A stretch of DNA of 64,000 nt from Rhodoferax sp. (lineage in GTDB: Bacteria > Pseudomonadota > Gammaproteobacteria > Burkholderiales > Burkholderiaceae_C): contig JARLJI010000102.1 in NCBI GenBank assembly GCA_031291295.1, positions 88,591-152,590 on the forward strand, given 5' to 3'. Made by a program: the position numbers and the translations under genes. Below, piece by piece: positions 62,582 to 64,000 of this stretch (positions within the stretch are counted from its first letter, which is position 1; each line of letters opens with the position of its first letter). The notes under the pieces were generated by a model. It saw only the letters and a program-made list of their open reading frames with translations. It did no database searches and was not told the DNA's origin.

Positions 62582-64000
62582 ATGAACTTTGAAGAATTGA
62601 ACCTGGCTCCGGCCATCGTTAAGGCTGTGCACGAGCTTGGCTATGAAACCCCCACGGCCATTCAGGCACAAGCCATTCCGGTGGTGCTGGACGGGCACGA
62701 CATGCTGGGCGGCGCCCAGACCGGCACCGGCAAGACGGCGGCCTTCGTGCTGCCCATGCTGCATCGCCTGAGCCTGGCCGAGGCGCCCAAGAACAAGTTT
62801 GGCGGCAAGGGCATCCGCGCCCTGGTGCTGACGCCCACGCGTGAACTGGCGGCGCAGGTGGAAGAGTCGGTGCAAACCTACGGCAAATACCTGGCGCTGA
62901 CCTCGACCGTGGTGTTTGGCGGCGTCGGCATGAACCCGCAAATCACCAAGGTCAAAAAGGGCGTGGACATCCTGGTCGCCACCCCGGGCCGCCTGCTGGA
63001 CTTGCTGCAGCAAGGCGTGCTGGACCTGGGCCAGGTGCAGATCCTGGTGCTCGACGAAGCCGACCGCATGCTGGACATGGGCTTTATCCACGACGTGAAG
63101 AAAGTGCTGGCCGTGGTGCCCAAGGACAAGCAAAGCCTGCTGTTCTCGGCCACCTTCAGCGACGAGATTCGCGACCTGGCCGACACCCTGCTGAAGAATC
63201 CGCAGAGCATCCAGGTCACGCCGCGCAACACCACGGTGCAGCGCATCACCCAGGTCATTCACCCGGTCGGCCGCGGCAAGAAAAAGGCGCTGCTGGCGCA
63301 CATCATCCAGGAACAGAACTGGAGCCAGGTGCTGGTCTTCACGCGCACCAAGTTTGGCGCCAACAACGTGGCCGAGTTTCTGACCAAGAACGGCATCCAG
63401 GCGATGGCCCTGCACGGCAACAAGAGCCAGGCGGCGCGCACCCAGGCCTTGAGCGGCTTCAAGAGCGGCGACATTCGTGCGCTGGTGGCCACCGACATCG
63501 CCGCGCGCGGGATCGACATCGACGATCTGCCGCACGTGGTGAACTATGAAATCCCGAACGTCAGCGAAGACTACGTGCACCGCATCGGCCGCACGGGTCG
63601 CGCGGGGGCCGATGGCGCCGCCGTCAACCTGGTGTGCCTGGACGAAGAAGGCTTCATGCAGGACATCGAACGCTTCACCAAGCAGCAAATCGCCGTCAAG
63701 ATCATCGAGGGCTTCATGCCGGAACCCGGCGAAAAGGCCGAGCCGATTGCCATGGGCCGCCAGACCATCTGGGGCGGCGCCGGCAAACCGCCGAGCCGCG
63801 ACGTCATGCAGGCCGCGGCCAAGGCCGCGCGCGGCGAGATGATGCAGCGCGTGCGCGACAACAAGGCCACCCAGGGCGACCGCGGCGGCAATGGCAATGG
63901 CCGTGGCGCCCCGCGCGGCGGCCAGCGCAGCAGCGCGCCGCACGGCGACCCGGCAGCGCGTGGACCGCGTCCTGCCCAGGGCCGCGGCCGCTCGGGAGGC
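62582..64000 (+). CDS. rhlE: DEAD-box RNA helicase, RhlE-like (3' end outside window)
   Basis: The frame from the ATG at 62582 is open to the right edge (473 codons). It shows all core helicase motifs: [17 protein letters not shown]-motif region, AQTGTGKT (Walker A), [21 protein letters not shown] (DEAD), [28 protein letters not shown] and [10 protein letters not shown]. The C-terminus becomes Gly/Arg-rich ([16 protein letters not shown]), as in RhlE, CsdA and DbpA-like RNA-binding tails. It probably acts in RNA remodelling/ribosome assembly or cold response. RhlE is the closest fit; the tail is incomplete here. Confidence 0.93.
   Translation, partial: MNFEELNLAPAIVKAVHELGYETPTAIQAQAIPVVLDGHDMLGGAQTGTGKTAAFVLPMLHRLSLAEAPKNKFGGKGIRALVLTPTRELAAQVEESVQTYGKYLALTSTVVFGGVGMNPQITKVKKGVDILVATPGRLLDLLQQGVLDLGQVQILVLDEADRMLDMGFIHDVKKVLAVVPKDKQSLLFSATFSDEIRDLADTLLKNPQSIQVTPRNTTVQRITQVIHPVGRGKKKALLAHIIQEQNWSQVLVFTRTKFGANNVAEFLTKNGIQAMALHGNKSQAARTQALSGFKSGDIRALVATDIAARGIDIDDLPHVVNYEIPNVSEDYVHRIGRTGRAGADGAAVNLVCLDEEGFMQDIERFTKQQIAVKIIEGFMPEPGEKAEPIAMGRQTIWGGAGKPPSRDVMQAAAKAARGEMMQRVRDNKATQGDRGGNGNGRGAPRGGQRSSAPHGDPAARGPRPAQGRGRSGG

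Overview
The window is GC-rich, densely coded DNA from a betaproteobacterium, most likely a member of the Comamonadaceae (Burkholderiales). I infer this from the gene families (glnS, proteobacterial gshA, trxC, phasin, ettA, DUF1631, a PiuC/TonB receptor operon) and from several short palindromic repeats that I associate with that family. No rRNA, tRNA or CRISPR array was seen. Both ends are cut: the left end lies inside an ACR3 arsenite efflux gene and the right end inside a DEAD-box helicase gene.

Left edge (1-3.05 kb): visibly less GC-rich, arsenic/metal related DNA that looks acquired and partly decayed. It holds an ACR3 pump end, an ArsC with an internal in-frame deletion, a methyltransferase broken by a one-base frameshift, a His/Met-rich exported protein and a divergent Crp/Fnr regulator with an FNR-like site at its own start. 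The AT-rich sequence runs into the first codons of mutS.

3.0-11.3 kb (+ strand): mutS, a single-chain type IIL (MmeI-like) restriction-modification enzyme, a HigBA-like toxin-antitoxin pair, an Anbu proteasome-like protease whose start overlaps the antitoxin stop, and an alpha/beta hydrolase. 11.3-24.9 kb (- strand): a ClC antiporter, then a nine-gene block ordered tetR-SDR-carboxyltransferase-ACAD-biotin carboxylase-ACAD-acyl-CoA ligase-enoyl-CoA hydratase-atuA. Its content matches acyclic terpene (citronellol/geraniol) utilisation, with a palindromic operator candidate upstream of tetR.

24.9-35.8 kb: uppP, membrane and secreted proteins, a LytS/LytTR two-component system split by a fatty-acid hydroxylase gene, glnS with a zeta-like toxin pair on its 3' end, and an Mrr-type restriction enzyme. 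35.8-36.3 kb is a graveyard of gene ends and short repeats. 36.3-49.2 kb holds a split YeeE/YedE transporter pair, a NYN protein, RcnB- and TerB-like proteins, GST, TrxC, phasin, YlqF, GshA and a Fur-box-associated iron uptake operon. 49.2-64 kb is mostly housekeeping and lipid metabolism: SDR, NUDIX, MDR, cupin, serine hydrolase, acyl-CoA ligase, P1 peptidase, TAXI protein, DUF1631, EttA and RhlE-like helicase.

The most striking signal is that at least four unrelated short palindromic repeat families sit in frame inside protein-coding genes (mutS, the restriction enzyme, three genes of the terpene operon, and a response regulator). Each adds roughly 20-35 residues without breaking the frame. 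This resembles the protein-inserted palindromic elements described in Rickettsia.
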